Assembly: GCF_031200575.1 (NCBI RefSeq) | Contig: NZ_CP133597.1 | Location: 620,001-684,000 of the forward strand | Direction: 5' to 3' | Length of the DNA stretch: 64,000 nt | Source of the DNA: Ferroplasma sp. | Lineage (GTDB): Archaea > Thermoplasmatota > Thermoplasmata > Thermoplasmatales > Thermoplasmataceae | Shown: one piece after another, positions 45,651 through 54,347 of the stretch | Numbering within the stretch: position 1 is the first letter of the stretch | Layout: every line of letters begins with the position of its first letter | The notes under the pieces: generated by a model | Database searches by the model: none | What the model was told of the DNA's origin: nothing | What the model saw: only the letters and a program-made list of their open reading frames with translations | Translations under genes and position numbers: made by a program

Positions 45651-46674
45651 TGTAGTACCCCCTCTTAGAAATTCTTGTCATTAAAAGCATAAAAAACGGA
45701 ACTCCAATTATTCCAGTTATTATTCCAACGGGGATTACCTCACCGATTATTATCATATGTGCTATATCATTGGCAATGATTAAAAACGTCGCACCAAGGA
45801 TCGCTGAGGATGGTATTACATATTTATTTGAACCTCCATAGATCATCCTTGAAACATGCGGAAATATAAGCCCTACAAAGCCTATGAGTCCAGATATTGA
45901 TACACAGGCTGCAACAGAAACAGTGGTTAATCCCATGGAGACAAGTTTCGATTTCTCCACATTAATTCCGGCCGATCTGGCATATACATCTCCCAGCTGC
46001 AATGCGTTTAACTGCCTGTACATAAAAAATAGGGCTACTGAGGTAAAAATTACCAGGGGAGCCACAATATAATCATCAGCCCATGATATACCTGACAGGG
46101 AACCCAGTAACCAGAAAAACAGTGAATTTATGTATTTTGGCCTCGAATAAAGAAGAAGCGCAACAAATGATGAAACAAATAAGGATATTGCTATGCCTGA
46201 AAGTAGCAGTACCAGTGGAGGTGCCCTGCCATTTCTGATTGAAATGGCATAAACAAGCCCAACCACAATAATGGCAAATATAAAAGCAAGCAGGGGAAGT
46301 GTAAGTATCCCGAAAATAGTCAGCCCGAAAACAATAGCAAGCACCGCTCCAAGGGTTGCACCGCTGGATACCCCTGTAATGTATGGCTCAGAAATGGGGT
46401 TCCTGAATATGCTCTGTATCACTGCACCTCCTACCCCCAGCGATGCTCCAACAGCAGCGGCACCTATAGTTTCAGGCTCCCGTAGCTGGGTAACAATGAT
46501 ATAATCCGATAATTTAACATGTCCATAGATGCCAAACTGGGCAAGCACAGATTTAATTACATCCATAATAGGTATTTTTACTGGGCCGATATCAAGTGAG
46601 ATAATAAAAGATGCTAAAAGTGCAAGTATCGATACCATGAAATAAAAGTAAATTTTACCCTGAATTATTTTCAA
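45643..46674 (-). CDS. Corrinoid/iron-type ABC importer permease (BtuC/FecCD)
   Basis: Membrane permease of the FecCD family, 343 residues with about ten membrane segments, forming a homodimer. TQLREPETIGAAAVGASLGVGGAVIQSIFRNPISEPYITGVSSGATLGAV is the family signature region (R-x-P, G-x-x-Q, N-P-x-x-x-P), and FVGLIFPHVSRMIYGG near residue 260 contains the G-L-x-x-P-H-x-x-R loop that couples to the ATPase. It starts 20 bases inside the end of btuF and overlaps btuD, so all three are translated together. Corrinoid specificity is inferred from context. Confidence 0.9.
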   Translation of the reverse strand: MKIIQGKIYFYFMVSILALLASFIISLDIGPVKIPIMDVIKSVLAQFGIYGHVKLSDYIIVTQLREPETIGAAAVGASLGVGGAVIQSIFRNPISEPYITGVSSGATLGAVLAIVFGLTIFGILTLPLLAFIFAIIVVGLVYAISIRNGRAPPLVLLLSGIAISLFVSSFVALLLYSRPKYINSLFFWLLGSLSGISWADDYIVAPLVIFTSVALFFMYRQLNALQLGDVYARSAGINVEKSKLVSMGLTTVSVAACVSISGLIGFVGLIFPHVSRMIYGGSNKYVIPSSAILGATFLIIANDIAHMIIIGEVIPVGIITGIIGVPFFMLLMTRISKRGYYNA

Positions 46675-47647
46675 TGTTAACCACCGCCCCAGGCTCTGGA
46701 CTCGCCTTCAGGTTAAATGGAAATTGTGGTATTGTTACATTCTTGTTAAATGCACTTGAAATCATCCACTGGATTGCATAAATATCCCTGAAGTTCGGCT
46801 CTGCAAATATGTTATAGCTGAAAGCTTTATAGTACTTATTATGGGCAACTGCATAGGTTTTATTATAAGGTGTATACTTTAGATCTGTCTTATTAAATGA
46901 TGGGCCCAGTATCAGTGTGGAAATATTTTTACTTGCAATGATTTCATTTGATATCTGGTAAAAACTGGATCCATTTGCAATATTTATAAGGTGTGAATAC
47001 TTCATCATGGAGGATATAAATGTGTTGTTCCCTGCTGTATAGGTTTTACCATCGTAAATGCACATAGCATACATTGCCGTTTCATTTTTAACATTTACAT
47101 TTTTAAAGTCTGTCAGAGAAGTGGCGATCCAGTTATTCAGAAGTGTTGCATTATGTAAGTTCCCGGTTATTTCTCCCAGAAATGTATCCTGCTTTTCAAT
47201 AACGTTAAATGTTGTATTTGCACCTGATGACAGAAATATGTAATCTATTCCTGCATTCAGTAATTCATTGATCTGCGATTGTTTGTAATCCGAAAATGAT
47301 ATTACAGCCTGTGGACTTAAATTGAGTATCTCCTCTACATCCATGCTGGGATACGCTGACACTGCCGTTATATTCTCTGTGATATTGGAGCCAGGCCACA
47401 ATCCAGGGTATGCATATACTCCTTTAACATCTTTAATCGCGCCTATTGCGTAGAGGGTTGCTGTTACACTGGGGTCAAGCGACACAATTTTATTGAAATG
47501 CAGGCCACTTACATTTGAATTTACCGTCAGTTCCACGCCTTTTTTTACTGCAGGATGGTACCCGTAAACATCTGCAACATAAATGCCTGATGCGACCACT
47601 ATGATCGCAACGATTACAATTCCAAGTAATTTGATATGTTTATCCGT
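46655..47647 (-). CDS. Corrinoid/iron-type substrate-binding protein (BtuF-like), start codon apparently ACG
   Basis: Class III periplasmic-binding-type protein, membrane-anchored outside the cell. The binding domain runs from FNKIVSLDPSVTATLYAIGA; VEEILNLSPQAVISF and the closing helices match BtuF/FhuD. The first ATG/GTG in frame is a GTG at 47599, but it falls inside the signal/anchor helix. Reading upstream the frame continues through LLGIVIVAII to an ACG at 47647 (ACG GAT AAA CAT ATC AAA), with a stop a few codons farther. TTTATAAATA on the minus strand is about 25 bases before that ACG, where a leaderless transcript would begin. So the authentic start seems to be ACG, an ATG lost by one base, or a sequence error. 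Confidence 0.75.
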   Translation of the reverse strand, partial: TDKHIKLLGIVIVAIIVVASGIYVADVYGYHPAVKKGVELTVNSNVSGLHFNKIVSLDPSVTATLYAIGAIKDVKGVYAYPGLWPGSNITENITAVSAYPSMDVEEILNLSPQAVISFSDYKQSQINELLNAGIDYIFLSSGANTTFNVIEKQDTFLGEITGNLHNATLLNNWIATSLTDFKNVNVKNETAMYAMCIYDGKTYTAGNNTFISSMMKYSHLINIANGSSFYQISNEIIASKNISTLILGPSFNKTDLKYTPYNKTYAVAHNKYYKAFSYNIFAEPNFRDIYAIQWMISSAFNKNVTIPQFPFNLKASPEPGAVVNIENNSG

Positions 47648-47691
47648 GCAGGTAGATTTAATTACTATTTATAAAGTTTATTTAATTATAC

Positions 47692-47705
47692 TAAAGTATA
47701 CTTTA
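47692..47705. promoter_or_regulatory. 14-bp perfect palindrome between btuF and cbiZ
   Basis: TAAAGTATACTTTA reads identically on both strands and lies in the divergent region, upstream of TATA-like elements for both genes (about 47666-47675 minus, 47711-47720 plus). A likely shared operator. A partly overlapping ATACT-AA-AGTAT pair adds a second symmetry. Confidence 0.6.
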
Positions 47706-47744
47706 CAAGAAATAAAATATTCCAGATATAATAAGGAATATGCA

Positions 47745-48359
47745 ATGAGGGCAAAATTCAGCATTTATGACAGATATTACTGCATAGAATTTCCTCAAAG
47801 GGCCAGAAAATACAGTTCTGCCCCTTACCAGGGAGGTACTGGAATATCTTACGGCTATGTAAACATGCATGTGGAAAATAACTATAATTCTGATGTAAAT
47901 GAATACATAAAGTCATTTCTTATAAAAAACAATTTAAGCACTGAATTAACCGTGAACATGACCTCAGCAGATATACATAATCTCAGAAGAAGTGATATAT
48001 ATGTTGACAGTTATTCCGTTGATGCTTTTATAACGGCAGGATTTGATAATGCACTTTCCATAGGCAATAAATCAGGCAAACCCGGTACAATAAATATATG
48101 CATTGTCACTGATTATCCACTTACCGATTCCGGCGCAATGAATCTGTATCAGACATGCATAGAGTCAAAGGCACAGGCATTGAACGATATGGAAATAAGA
48201 GATATCAGGACCGGGATGCTGTCTCCTGGAACCTCTACAGATACCCTGAGTATTTTTGTCTTAAATAAGACTAGAAAGTATAATTATGCCGGTAGATTGA
48301 CAGAAATAGGTTATTCAACATCCATGCTTGTTTATAATAACCTCTTGAAATTTGGATAA
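47745..48359 (+). CDS. cbiZ: Adenosylcobinamide amidohydrolase CbiZ
   Basis: Removes the aminopropanol side chain from adenosylcobinamide to give adenosylcobyric acid, letting archaea re-use external corrinoids. From the ATG at 47745 it has 204 residues; longer frames starting earlier would run through the btuF region and are not credible. ISYGYVNMHV, FITAGFDNALSIGN, GTINICIVTDYPLTDSGAMNLYQTCIESKAQAL and GTSTDTLSIFVL, YAGRLTEIGYSTSMLV are family blocks. AATAAAATAT about 25-34 bases upstream suggests a leaderless start. It is divergent from the BtuFCD-like importer, giving an uptake-plus-remodelling unit. Confidence 0.88.
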   Translation: MRAKFSIYDRYYCIEFPQRARKYSSAPYQGGTGISYGYVNMHVENNYNSDVNEYIKSFLIKNNLSTELTVNMTSADIHNLRRSDIYVDSYSVDAFITAGFDNALSIGNKSGKPGTINICIVTDYPLTDSGAMNLYQTCIESKAQALNDMEIRDIRTGMLSPGTSTDTLSIFVLNKTRKYNYAGRLTEIGYSTSMLVYNNLLKFG

Positions 48360-48445
48360 AGTTTCTATTTCAGGATGCCATGTTATTTGCACTGAATAAG
48401 CAACAGCCAATCCAGAAGCACTAAAATGTTAAATATTCTTTAATA

Positions 48446-49747
48446 ATGGTAGTCAACATGACTGAAACTGATGAAATACTTCAATATCTTAATATCAGTA
48501 GCGATGAAGATCTTTTTGCCGATATACCAGGCAGGTTAAGGGTGTCAATGGACCTTGGATCTCCAATGGATGAACTTTCTTTAATTAATTCAATCTCAAA
48601 AACTGCAGGAAAAAACATACCCCCAGAAATGAATTTCCTGGGAAATGGAATATATGATAGATTCATTCCACCCCTGGTTGATGAAATAATAGGCAGAAAT
48701 GAATTTCTTACATCTTACACCCCATATCAGCCAGAAATTTCTCAGGGTATACTGCATTCCCTATTTGAATACCAGAGCATTATTTCTGACCTCACGGAAA
48801 TGGATGTTACGAACTCTTCCATGTATGATGGATTCACATCCCTTGCTGAGGCAGTCAGAATGGCATACAGGATAAATGGCAGAAACGAGGTGCTTGTTCC
48901 GGAGAACATCTACAGGAGCCAGTTAAGCATTATAGAGAATTATGTTATTGGCCTGAATTTGAGAATAATCAAATATAAATTCGGAAATGATGGGTTAATA
49001 GACATGGAAGACCTAAAATCAAAAATATCAGACCGTACCTCATCCATAGTGGTTGCAAATCCGAATTTTTTTGGGCTCATAGACGAAAATTCATTTCATG
49101 TCAGTGAAATCAAGAAAGATGCGCTGTTGATAACATATTATGACCCCGTTTCCCTGGGACTTATCATACCACCTGGTGGGTATGGAACCGATATTGCAGT
49201 TGCCGAGGGGCAGCAGCTCGGGATTCATATGAATTACGGCGGCCCTCTTCTGGGGCTATTCTCGTTCAAGAAGGAATATGTTCACCGGTCGCCCGGAAGG
49301 CTCATAGGCCTTTCAAACGATAATGCCGGAAGAAAGGCATTTGTTATGACACTCCAGGCAAGGGAACAGCATATAAGGCGTTCAAAGGCAATGAGTAACA
49401 TATGCTCCAATCAGGCACTTCTGGCAGTGGCATCACTTGCATACCTTTCCATAATGGGATCTGATGGACTGAAAAAGATAGCCCTTATTACCATGAATAA
49501 GAGCAAAAGGATGAAAAGCGCCCTGAGCCATGCCGGAGTGGCACCTGTATTTAACGGGATCAATTTTTCTGATAATCTGTTCTATTTCGACAGGCAGGAA
49601 AAACTGGCTGCCAATAATATATCTGGAGGCATAAGGCTCTCTGACCTTTCAGATTACCAGGGTTATAAAAACTCAGCATTCTTTTCGGTTACGGAGAAAA
49701 CGGCGGATGAGAGCATAGAAAGGCTTGCCGGGATAATAGGTGAATAA
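48446..49747 (+). CDS. gcvPA: Glycine dehydrogenase (decarboxylating) subunit 1
   Basis: Amino-terminal-half subunit of the glycine cleavage P-protein, which decarboxylates glycine onto lipoyl-H protein. It has 433 residues in the split (two-subunit) form common in archaea and Gram-positive bacteria. FLGNGIYDRFIPPLVDEI, FLTSYTPYQPEISQGILHSLFEYQSII, GMNYGGPLLGLFSFK-like HMNYGGPLLGLF and PGRLIGLSNDNAGRKAFVMTLQAREQHIRRSKAMSNICSNQAL are diagnostic. The ATG at 48458 is an alternative start. Subunit 2 follows directly. H and T proteins are not in the window. Confidence 0.95.
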   Translation: MVVNMTETDEILQYLNISSDEDLFADIPGRLRVSMDLGSPMDELSLINSISKTAGKNIPPEMNFLGNGIYDRFIPPLVDEIIGRNEFLTSYTPYQPEISQGILHSLFEYQSIISDLTEMDVTNSSMYDGFTSLAEAVRMAYRINGRNEVLVPENIYRSQLSIIENYVIGLNLRIIKYKFGNDGLIDMEDLKSKISDRTSSIVVANPNFFGLIDENSFHVSEIKKDALLITYYDPVSLGLIIPPGGYGTDIAVAEGQQLGIHMNYGGPLLGLFSFKKEYVHRSPGRLIGLSNDNAGRKAFVMTLQAREQHIRRSKAMSNICSNQALLAVASLAYLSIMGSDGLKKIALITMNKSKRMKSALSHAGVAPVFNGINFSDNLFYFDRQEKLAANNISGGIRLSDLSDYQGYKNSAFFSVTEKTADESIERLAGIIGE

Positions 49748-49748
49748 G

Positions 49749-51182
49749 ATGTATAAACAGGCACATTATGATGAGGATTTTTTGAATTCGTTCAACACAG
49801 GAAACGATTTTTATATGGAGGATGTGGAAGACACATACCCTGTTTCAATAAAGAGAAAAAAGCTTGAACTGCCCAATGTAAGAAGTGTTGACGTATCAAG
49901 GCATTTTACCAGGCTATCTGAAATGAACTACTCTGTAGACCTTGGTATGTACCCACTTGGTTCCTGCACAATGAAATTCAATCCGAAATATGCAGATTAT
50001 GTTGCTTCCTTTCCGCAATTTCAGAATGTGCATCCACTGGAATCTGAATCGAGGATTCAGGGAACCCTCGAGGTTATGTACAGGCTACAGCAGCTGCTTG
50101 TTAAAATTTCTGGAATGGATTTCGCATCCCTTCAGCCTTCGGCCGGAGCACATGGGGAATTTACAGGCATATTAATAGTCAGAAAATTTTTTGAGGTTAA
50201 GGGTGAGCTTGATAAGAGAGATGAAATTATAATACCCGACTCTGCACATGGCACAAATCCTGCCTCAGCGGCAATGGCAGGCTTCAAGGTGGTTGAGGTC
50301 CCCTCCAATTCAAAGGGCCTTGTGGATATTGATGCCCTTAAGGCCGCTGTGACACCCAGAACTGCAGCTTTTATGATAACCAATCCCAACACCCTGGGAA
50401 TTTTTGATGATCAGATAGTTGAAATCGCAGACATAATACATAAAAATGGTTCCCTGCTCTACTATGACGGGGCAAATTTCAATGCCATTCTTGGTATAAC
50501 AACACCGGGTATAATGGGTTTCGACATTGTGCACTTCAATTTGCACAAAACCTTTGCAACCCCACATGGAGGCGGCGGTCCGGGTGCCGGTCCAGTGGCA
50601 GTGAAAGCCTATCTGAAGGAATATCTCCCGGTTCCCGTTGTTGTAATGGAAAACGGCAAATATTCACTTTATTATGGCCTAAAAAACAGCATTGGGAAGG
50701 TATCATCGTACAATGGATCATATGGGGTGGTCTTGAGGGCATATGCATACGCCCTGAAAAATGGGAATAATCTCAGCCTAAATGCAAGAAGGGCGGTAAT
50801 GAATTCAAATTATATGGCAAGGAAACTGTCAGCATCTTTCGAGATCCCATATAAAACACTGAAAAAACACGAGTTCGTATTATCCACAGCCAGAACCGGC
50901 AGGAGGGCCCTTGACATATCCAAGTTTATACTGGATTACGGTATACATTCTCCAACAACGTACTTTCCACTTATAGTGAAGGAGGCCATGATGATTGAGC
51001 CCACAGAATCCGTAACCAAGAAGGATATGGATTACTATATAGACGTAATGGAGAAAGCTCTGGAGGTACCTGAGGACACGCTGAAGTCATCTCCTGTAAA
51101 TACATCTGTGGGGCGGATAGACGAAATTGCTGCCGCAAGAAACCTCATACTAAAATGGCCCGACCCATTTGAAAACTCTTAA
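49749..51182 (+). CDS. gcvPB: Glycine dehydrogenase (decarboxylating) subunit 2
   Basis: PLP-bearing subunit of the glycine cleavage P-protein, 477 residues. MYPLGSCTMKFNPKYAD, PSAGAHGEFTGILIVRKF, DSAHGTNPASAAMAGFKVVEV and the PLP lysine in HFNLHKTFATPHGGGGPGAGPV (about residue 266) are conserved. AGGTGA, at the end of gcvPA, ends five bases before the ATG at 49749 and makes this start better than the GTG at 49740. Coupled with gcvPA; the pair makes the (alpha-beta)2 enzyme. Confidence 0.95.
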   Translation: MYKQAHYDEDFLNSFNTGNDFYMEDVEDTYPVSIKRKKLELPNVRSVDVSRHFTRLSEMNYSVDLGMYPLGSCTMKFNPKYADYVASFPQFQNVHPLESESRIQGTLEVMYRLQQLLVKISGMDFASLQPSAGAHGEFTGILIVRKFFEVKGELDKRDEIIIPDSAHGTNPASAAMAGFKVVEVPSNSKGLVDIDALKAAVTPRTAAFMITNPNTLGIFDDQIVEIADIIHKNGSLLYYDGANFNAILGITTPGIMGFDIVHFNLHKTFATPHGGGGPGAGPVAVKAYLKEYLPVPVVVMENGKYSLYYGLKNSIGKVSSYNGSYGVVLRAYAYALKNGNNLSLNARRAVMNSNYMARKLSASFEIPYKTLKKHEFVLSTARTGRRALDISKFILDYGIHSPTTYFPLIVKEAMMIEPTESVTKKDMDYYIDVMEKALEVPEDTLKSSPVNTSVGRIDEIAAARNLILKWPDPFENS

Positions 51183-51205
51183 ATAAACTCAAGAGATGCG
51201 AAATA

Positions 51206-52255
51206 ATGAAATTAGATGAAATACATGGAGAAACCCCCAATTTAGAACTCAGAGTTAAAATACTTTCACTGTCTAAAAGGGAAACAACAACATCCCGTGG
51301 TGAAACCGTTTATTATTATGGCCTTGTGGGGGACGAGACGGGGGTGCTTCCGTATACTGCATGGGAGTTCCCGGCACCTATTAAGGCCGGAGATGTTGTA
51401 CAGATAAGATATGCAAGATCCAGGGTTTACAATGAGAGGATAAGGTTATATTTTGATTCTAAGACAGAGATACTGCTTAAGCCCGGGGAGGATATTGAGG
51501 TAAAAAGGACATACAAAGAGACAAAATTAATGGATCTTTCCCTGAAAAATCCCTTTGTTACCGTAACAGGAAAGATAAGTAACATGACGGGCAAGGAATA
51601 CAGCAAGGCTGGAAATACATTTACAATATATAATGGATTTATAGAGGATGATACCTCCCGTGTCAGAATTTCATCCTTCGGGCAGCCGCTGGAAAACGGC
51701 AAAATTTACAGGATCGTAGGTGCACGTGTCTCTGAATTCAACAAACAGCTCGAAGTCTCAATAGGGGACAAGACGGAGGTTTATCCTGAAAATGAGGACA
51801 TGGATTTTGAAAGATATTATAAATTATTTGAGGTTGACAATCCTGCAGGGGGCATAACAATACTGGGATTCATAATAACACTGGGCACAAAAAGCGGAAT
51901 AATAAAACGCTGCAGTGAGTGCAATAAGCCATTAAGTACCGGGGTCTGCCCTGATCATCCAGATAAGCCAACAAAACTGGACATATTTTCATATTTCACC
52001 CTAGATGACGGAACAAGGTATATACAGTGCATAGCCGGGAAAAAGGCAGTAATGCCATTTCTCGGAATAAAGGAGGAGGATCTTCCCAGAGTTGCTGGAG
52101 ATATCTACAGGATGCTTGAGGACAGGCTATACGGGCATGCAGTCCGTGTCAATGCAGATTTTATTAAAAATGATGATGACCTGTCACTGAGGGTTAATGC
52201 CATAAATGCTATAACCAGGGAAGACATAGAAAAAGATATAAAGGTCAGTCAATAG
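51206..52255 (+). CDS. Replication protein A (single-stranded DNA-binding, OB folds + zinc finger)
   Basis: Archaeal RPA41-like ssDNA-binding protein, 349 residues. Three OB-fold stretches are suggested: residues 1-100 (LELRVKILSLSKRETTTSRGE...VYYYGLVGDETGVLPYTAW), about 110-195 (PFVTVTGKISNMTG...TRVRISSFG-like) and a last one with the zinc finger RCSECNKPLSTGVCPDH near residues 237-253 followed by FSYFTLDDGTRYIQCIAG. This is the euryarchaeal design with one carboxy-terminal zinc-OB domain. RPA-associated protein is encoded nine bases downstream, the usual partner arrangement. Confidence 0.9.
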   Translation: MKLDEIHGETPNLELRVKILSLSKRETTTSRGETVYYYGLVGDETGVLPYTAWEFPAPIKAGDVVQIRYARSRVYNERIRLYFDSKTEILLKPGEDIEVKRTYKETKLMDLSLKNPFVTVTGKISNMTGKEYSKAGNTFTIYNGFIEDDTSRVRISSFGQPLENGKIYRIVGARVSEFNKQLEVSIGDKTEVYPENEDMDFERYYKLFEVDNPAGGITILGFIITLGTKSGIIKRCSECNKPLSTGVCPDHPDKPTKLDIFSYFTLDDGTRYIQCIAGKKAVMPFLGIKEEDLPRVAGDIYRMLEDRLYGHAVRVNADFIKNDDDLSLRVNAINAITREDIEKDIKVSQ

Positions 52256-52264
52256 GTGATTTAA

Positions 52265-53143
52265 ATGGCGTATACAAAAAGAGAAACTTCATACTGGGTA
52301 TTTTCACGTGAACTTAAAGATTCTAGCAGGCTTGAGGGTGAGGAAAAGAGGCCATATGTAATAACTCCACTGGGCACAAAGCTGAAGAGAATCCTGCTTG
52401 CAGGAATCATAACATATAAAAGCTCAGATGACCGGATGGTAAAGGTAACCGTTGCGGATTATCTGGGATCTTTCTATCTAACCGGGTTCAAGACAGGTTT
52501 CAGCAGTGAAATGGCAGAGGAGCTTGATAAATATAATGTAAACGATACCGTTGTTGTAATGGGAAAGGTAAGTTCATTTAAAACAGACGATGGCATATTC
52601 TACTTTTCAATCAATCCTGAGCTGATAAAAAAGATATCAGACACGGAAAGGTATTTCTGGGGGATAAGAACGTCATATGTTACCAGGAGAAAACTTCTGG
52701 GCATCACAGAGGCATTGAAGGACGAGAACGCTACTGCCGATACACTTGTGGGCCTGGGATACTCCAGGGATGAGGCAGATGACGCTATACGGGCAAGGGA
52801 AAATTACCACGACTATGATTTCACCTCCTATATGAATGCCCTGTCATCAATAAACTTTGACTCACCGATACCTATAGAAACCCAGACAGGTTACAGTGGA
52901 GAGGCCGGACAGGCCACACTGGAAGATGAAAAACCCACATCCGGTGAAACAGTAAACGTTGAGGCATTCATTCTTGATTATATAAAAAATAATGATAGCG
53001 GACCGGGATGCAAATACGATGATATTGTAATTTCATGCTCCAATGCAGGAATTCCCCGGGAGAGGGTGGATGAAATACTGAACTCTCTTGGTTCCATGGG
53101 AGAGATATATGAGGTTTCTTTAAAAAGGTACAAGGCACTATGA
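52265..53143 (+). CDS. RPA-associated protein (COG3390 family)
   Basis: Partner of archaeal RPA, 292 residues. It starts KRETSYWVFSRELKDSS...RPYVITPLGTKLKRILLAGIITY, the hallmark of RPA-associated proteins, then one OB fold (about 40-130). A middle part has Asp/Tyr-rich low-complexity sequence. The last 65 residues (KYDDIVISCSNAGIPRERVDEILNSLGSMGEIYEVSLKRY) form a winged helix resembling the RPA32 carboxy-terminal protein-interaction domain. AGGTGAT is seven bases before the ATG. Coexpressed with rpa; probably forms the RPA complex. Confidence 0.88.
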   Translation: MAYTKRETSYWVFSRELKDSSRLEGEEKRPYVITPLGTKLKRILLAGIITYKSSDDRMVKVTVADYLGSFYLTGFKTGFSSEMAEELDKYNVNDTVVVMGKVSSFKTDDGIFYFSINPELIKKISDTERYFWGIRTSYVTRRKLLGITEALKDENATADTLVGLGYSRDEADDAIRARENYHDYDFTSYMNALSSINFDSPIPIETQTGYSGEAGQATLEDEKPTSGETVNVEAFILDYIKNNDSGPGCKYDDIVISCSNAGIPRERVDEILNSLGSMGEIYEVSLKRYKAL

Positions 53144-53231
53144 TGGTATTATAAAAAAAAGAAAATAATATGCATTCTGAATATTTACCTTATAATGAAA
53201 CATTTAAAATACTTTCCCGCGTTATAAGTTT

Positions 53232-53840
53232 ATGGTTACTTCAGACGAAATTGTTAAATGGCTTAGTTCAGGAAACGATAATGCAAAAACGCTTATAGAC
53301 CTAAAATGGACTATATCCAAGGCCGGGGATTATACGGTGCTCCAGAATGAAAAAATTCCCTTTGATATATTTCTCTATGTTGACAGTGACAAGGGTGCAA
53401 TAAACCTCATAGTGAGAACCGGCATGGAAACAGCAACAATTGAAAATGAACCCAGATTGAAGATCTATAGAACACTGCTCCTGCTTAACGCAAGGGTGGA
53501 ACTTGTAAAATTCATGCTTGATGGAATAAATGAGGAGGTTGTGGCAAGGGAAGATTTTGATGCAGCTACATTTACCAGGGATGTTCTTAATACCGGCCTT
53601 AACACCATTCTTGCAGCTTTTTACCTCATGGTAAGGGCATTAAATCTTGAGGACGAATTCAACGCAGGCATAATAGAAAGAACAGGCATGATGATAAAGG
53701 AAATGGCAAAAGCTGGAAAATCCAGGGAGGATATAAAGAATTATTTGATGTCTTCATTAGGCCTGGGTAGCGAGGATGCCGAGAAACTTATATCAGAAGT
53801 TCTGGATGCAGGTGCCGCACCGAAAAACATGTACCAGTAA
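53232..53840 (+). CDS. Hypothetical protein next to the RPA genes
   Basis: I do not recognise this 202-residue soluble protein with confidence. Residues 1-125 (AGDYTVLQNEKIPFDIFLYVDSDKGAINLIVRTGME, then ENEPRLKIYRTLLLLNARVELVKFMLDGINEEVVARED) resemble the alpha/beta fold of YbjN and type III secretion chaperone-like proteins. The remaining 75 residues are helical, ending with a short Ala/Gly stretch. It lies 88 bases after the RPA partner, same direction, with a TATA-like element of its own. A DNA-metabolism role is only suggested by position. Confidence 0.6.
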   Translation: MVTSDEIVKWLSSGNDNAKTLIDLKWTISKAGDYTVLQNEKIPFDIFLYVDSDKGAINLIVRTGMETATIENEPRLKIYRTLLLLNARVELVKFMLDGINEEVVAREDFDAATFTRDVLNTGLNTILAAFYLMVRALNLEDEFNAGIIERTGMMIKEMAKAGKSREDIKNYLMSSLGLGSEDAEKLISEVLDAGAAPKNMYQ

Positions 53841-53926
53841 TTCCCATTATAATATTTATTAAATAGTTGGTTGCATCTTTAAATAACTAATAGAAATTCT
53901 TTTAATAAAGTATGGTATATTAATCT

Positions 53927-54289
53927 ATGATATACAGCATTATAACTTATGCTCCAGTGGACTATGCCAGTGCAGTACCTGGCAGCCTTATATTCGCGGT
54001 AATTTTGGCCATTGTGGCATTTATCGTAATAATCACATTTACCGTTTATTATCTTTATAAAATTATTTCATCTCAGCGTGGGAGGCATTATACCGGTTCA
54101 GAATCAATGACAAATTCCATAGGAGTTGCCAGCAATAAAATCAGTAAAAACGGCAGCGGGTTCATTACCATCGACGGTGTTTCATGGGAGGTTGTAAATA
54201 TAGGGGAGGAAGATATCGAAAAATTTGACAGGGTTGTGGTAACAGGGCGCAGTGGCCTGAAATTAATGGTAAGGAAGATCAATAAATAA
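53927..54289 (+). CDS. NfeD-like short membrane protein
   Basis: A 120-residue protein: an amino-terminal hydrophobic helix (residues about 20-43), a short linker, then a beta-rich OB-like domain (GVASNKISKNGSGFITIDGVSWEVVN ... FDRVVVTGRSGLKLMVRKI). That is the short NfeD (1b) architecture; such proteins cooperate with stomatin-like proteins in membrane quality control. No stomatin gene is in the window. The single helix suggests the OB domain faces the cytosol. Single gene. Confidence 0.8.
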   Translation: MIYSIITYAPVDYASAVPGSLIFAVILAIVAFIVIITFTVYYLYKIISSQRGRHYTGSESMTNSIGVASNKISKNGSGFITIDGVSWEVVNIGEEDIEKFDRVVVTGRSGLKLMVRKINK

Positions 54290-54347
54290 ATGGTATGTAA
54301 ATTTACGAGCAGCGATAAATTTAACATCTGCAAATTCATAGGGTATC

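Noticed and set aside
47583-47744. Extension of CbiZ to an ATG at 47583
   Set aside because: It would run antisense through the btuF start and promoter region and adds residues unlike CbiZ; the ATG at 47745 has a TATA-like element at the right distance.
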